From an uncultured Rhizobiaceae group bacterium (lineage in GTDB: Bacteria > Pseudomonadota > Alphaproteobacteria > Rhizobiales > Rhizobiaceae), in assembly GCA_905479965.1 (NCBI GenBank), contig CAJQOR010000214.1, positions 1 through 5,018 of the forward strand: a stretch of 5,018 nucleotides of DNA, given 5' to 3'. This document shows positions 4,361 to 5,018 of this stretch, in pieces (position 1 is the stretch's first letter; each line of letters starts with the position of its first letter). Made by a program: the position numbers and the translations under genes. Under the pieces are notes generated by a model that did no database searches, had not been told where the DNA came from, and saw only the letters and a list, made by a program, of their open reading frames with translations.

Positions 4361-5018
4361 ATGGCGTCCATCGTGACATATTTCCGTCTCGCCCGAGATG
4401 GTTGGGTGCTCGTGCGCGAAGGTGTGCTATCTGAGCTTCTAACTGAAGACATGGGTCCAGAAGCTAAATGGCTGGGTCGTGCAGCGGGCGTATTTGCCAG
4501 ACGTCGCAAAAAGAAGGCTGAGCGCAGTGATCGTTTGGCAAAAGGGGTTGGTAAGCTCGGTCCGTCATATGTCAAACTTGGTCAGTTTTTAGCAACGCGT
4601 CCTGATGTTGTGGGCGCAGATATTGCAGCTGATCTGGGTTTGTTACAGGATCAAATGTCATCATTCCCGCAAGTGCAATCCATTGAAGCAATTGAAGGCT
4701 CATTGGGGCGTAAGATTGATGATTTGTTTGTCTCAATTGATGAACCGATTGCAGCGGCATCTGTTGCGCAAGTTCATCCTGCAAAAATTGATGACAATGG
4801 CTTTGAGAAAAAGGTGGCTGTTAAGGTCATCCGGCCTGGTGTGCGAAAGCGCTTCAAACATGATTTAGAAGTATTTTATCTTGTTTCTGAATTGCAGGAA
4901 AAATTCATTCCGTCTGCACGTCGTTTAAAGCCCGTTGAAGTCACCCGTACTTTAGAGCAGACGACCAAAATCGAAATGGATTTGCGTTTAGAGGCAGCGG
5001 CGCTATCGGAGATTTCAC
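4361..5018 (+). CDS. ubiB: Ubiquinone biosynthesis protein UbiB, ABC1/ADCK kinase-like family (C-terminus beyond the window)
   Basis: UbiB is a membrane-associated atypical kinase-like ATPase needed for ubiquinone synthesis; it is thought to help quinone intermediates or the Ubi enzymes at the membrane rather than to phosphorylate proteins. The first 219 codons are present; full-length members have roughly 500-550 residues. Seen in order: the family KxGQ motif in KLGPSYVKLGQFLATRPD (Lys72 to Gln75), the Ala-rich loop PIAAASVAQVH (129-139) that replaces the kinase glycine-rich loop, the VAVKVIRPGV strand with Lys155, and the ExD region EMDLRLEAA (Glu205, Asp207, Glu211). The rest of the kinase-like fold and the C-terminal membrane helices lie outside. 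The ATG follows the ubiE TAA with no gap and has GGAAG 6 nt upstream inside ubiE, which points to translational coupling. The start region MASIVTYFRLARDGWVLVREG fits alphaproteobacterial UbiB. Confidence 0.96.
   Translation, partial: MASIVTYFRLARDGWVLVREGVLSELLTEDMGPEAKWLGRAAGVFARRRKKKAERSDRLAKGVGKLGPSYVKLGQFLATRPDVVGADIAADLGLLQDQMSSFPQVQSIEAIEGSLGRKIDDLFVSIDEPIAAASVAQVHPAKIDDNGFEKKVAVKVIRPGVRKRFKHDLEVFYLVSELQEKFIPSARRLKPVEVTRTLEQTTKIEMDLRLEAAALSEIS

Noticed and set aside
3891..4868. Several antisense or alternate-frame open frames inside ubiE and ubiB
   Set aside because: They overlap genes with complete conserved motifs and encode compositions typical of shadow frames.

Overview
The window comes from an alphaproteobacterium, most likely a Hyphomicrobiales (Rhizobiales) relative with moderate-to-low GC. 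The evidence is the protein character (rhizobial-style DnaA, S20, MutM with a C-x4-C zinc finger, UbiE ending [12 protein letters not shown]) and the gene order dnaA - rpsT - mutM - ubiE - ubiB, which I recall as a conserved chromosomal block in that group. I cannot name the genus.

Layout. On the minus strand, from right to left: mutM (2525-3415), rpsT (2092-2358) and the first 437 codons of dnaA (1312 down to the left window edge, cut just inside domain IV). On the plus strand: ubiE (3584-4360) and ubiB (4361 to the right edge, about 219 codons). mutM and ubiE are divergent across a 168-bp gap; ubiE and ubiB touch (TAA directly followed by ATG) and look translationally coupled. rpsT has a good sigma70-type promoter with exact 17-bp spacing, a long foldable leader and a convincing rho-independent terminator. 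dnaA is therefore probably transcribed from its own promoter.

Functions. DnaA starts and times chromosome replication, S20 is a small-subunit ribosomal protein, MutM (Fpg) removes 8-oxoguanine from DNA, and UbiE and UbiB act in ubiquinone synthesis. All are housekeeping genes. I see no mobile element, CRISPR array, tRNA or rRNA.

The least ordinary part is the AT-rich gene-free stretch of about 780 bp between rpsT and dnaA. It holds a 17-bp inverted repeat (16/17 match) flanking two perfect tandem 11-mers, three phased CTATAG heptads, a cluster of AAATTT motifs, a family of 12-bp direct repeats and a 19-bp dyad. It looks like a complex control region for dnaA, possibly with DnaA-box-like sites in its inverted repeat. 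A replication-origin role is conceivable but unproven. The most interesting leads are this region and the rpsT leader, which can form mutually exclusive hairpins. I found no clearly new multi-gene system.
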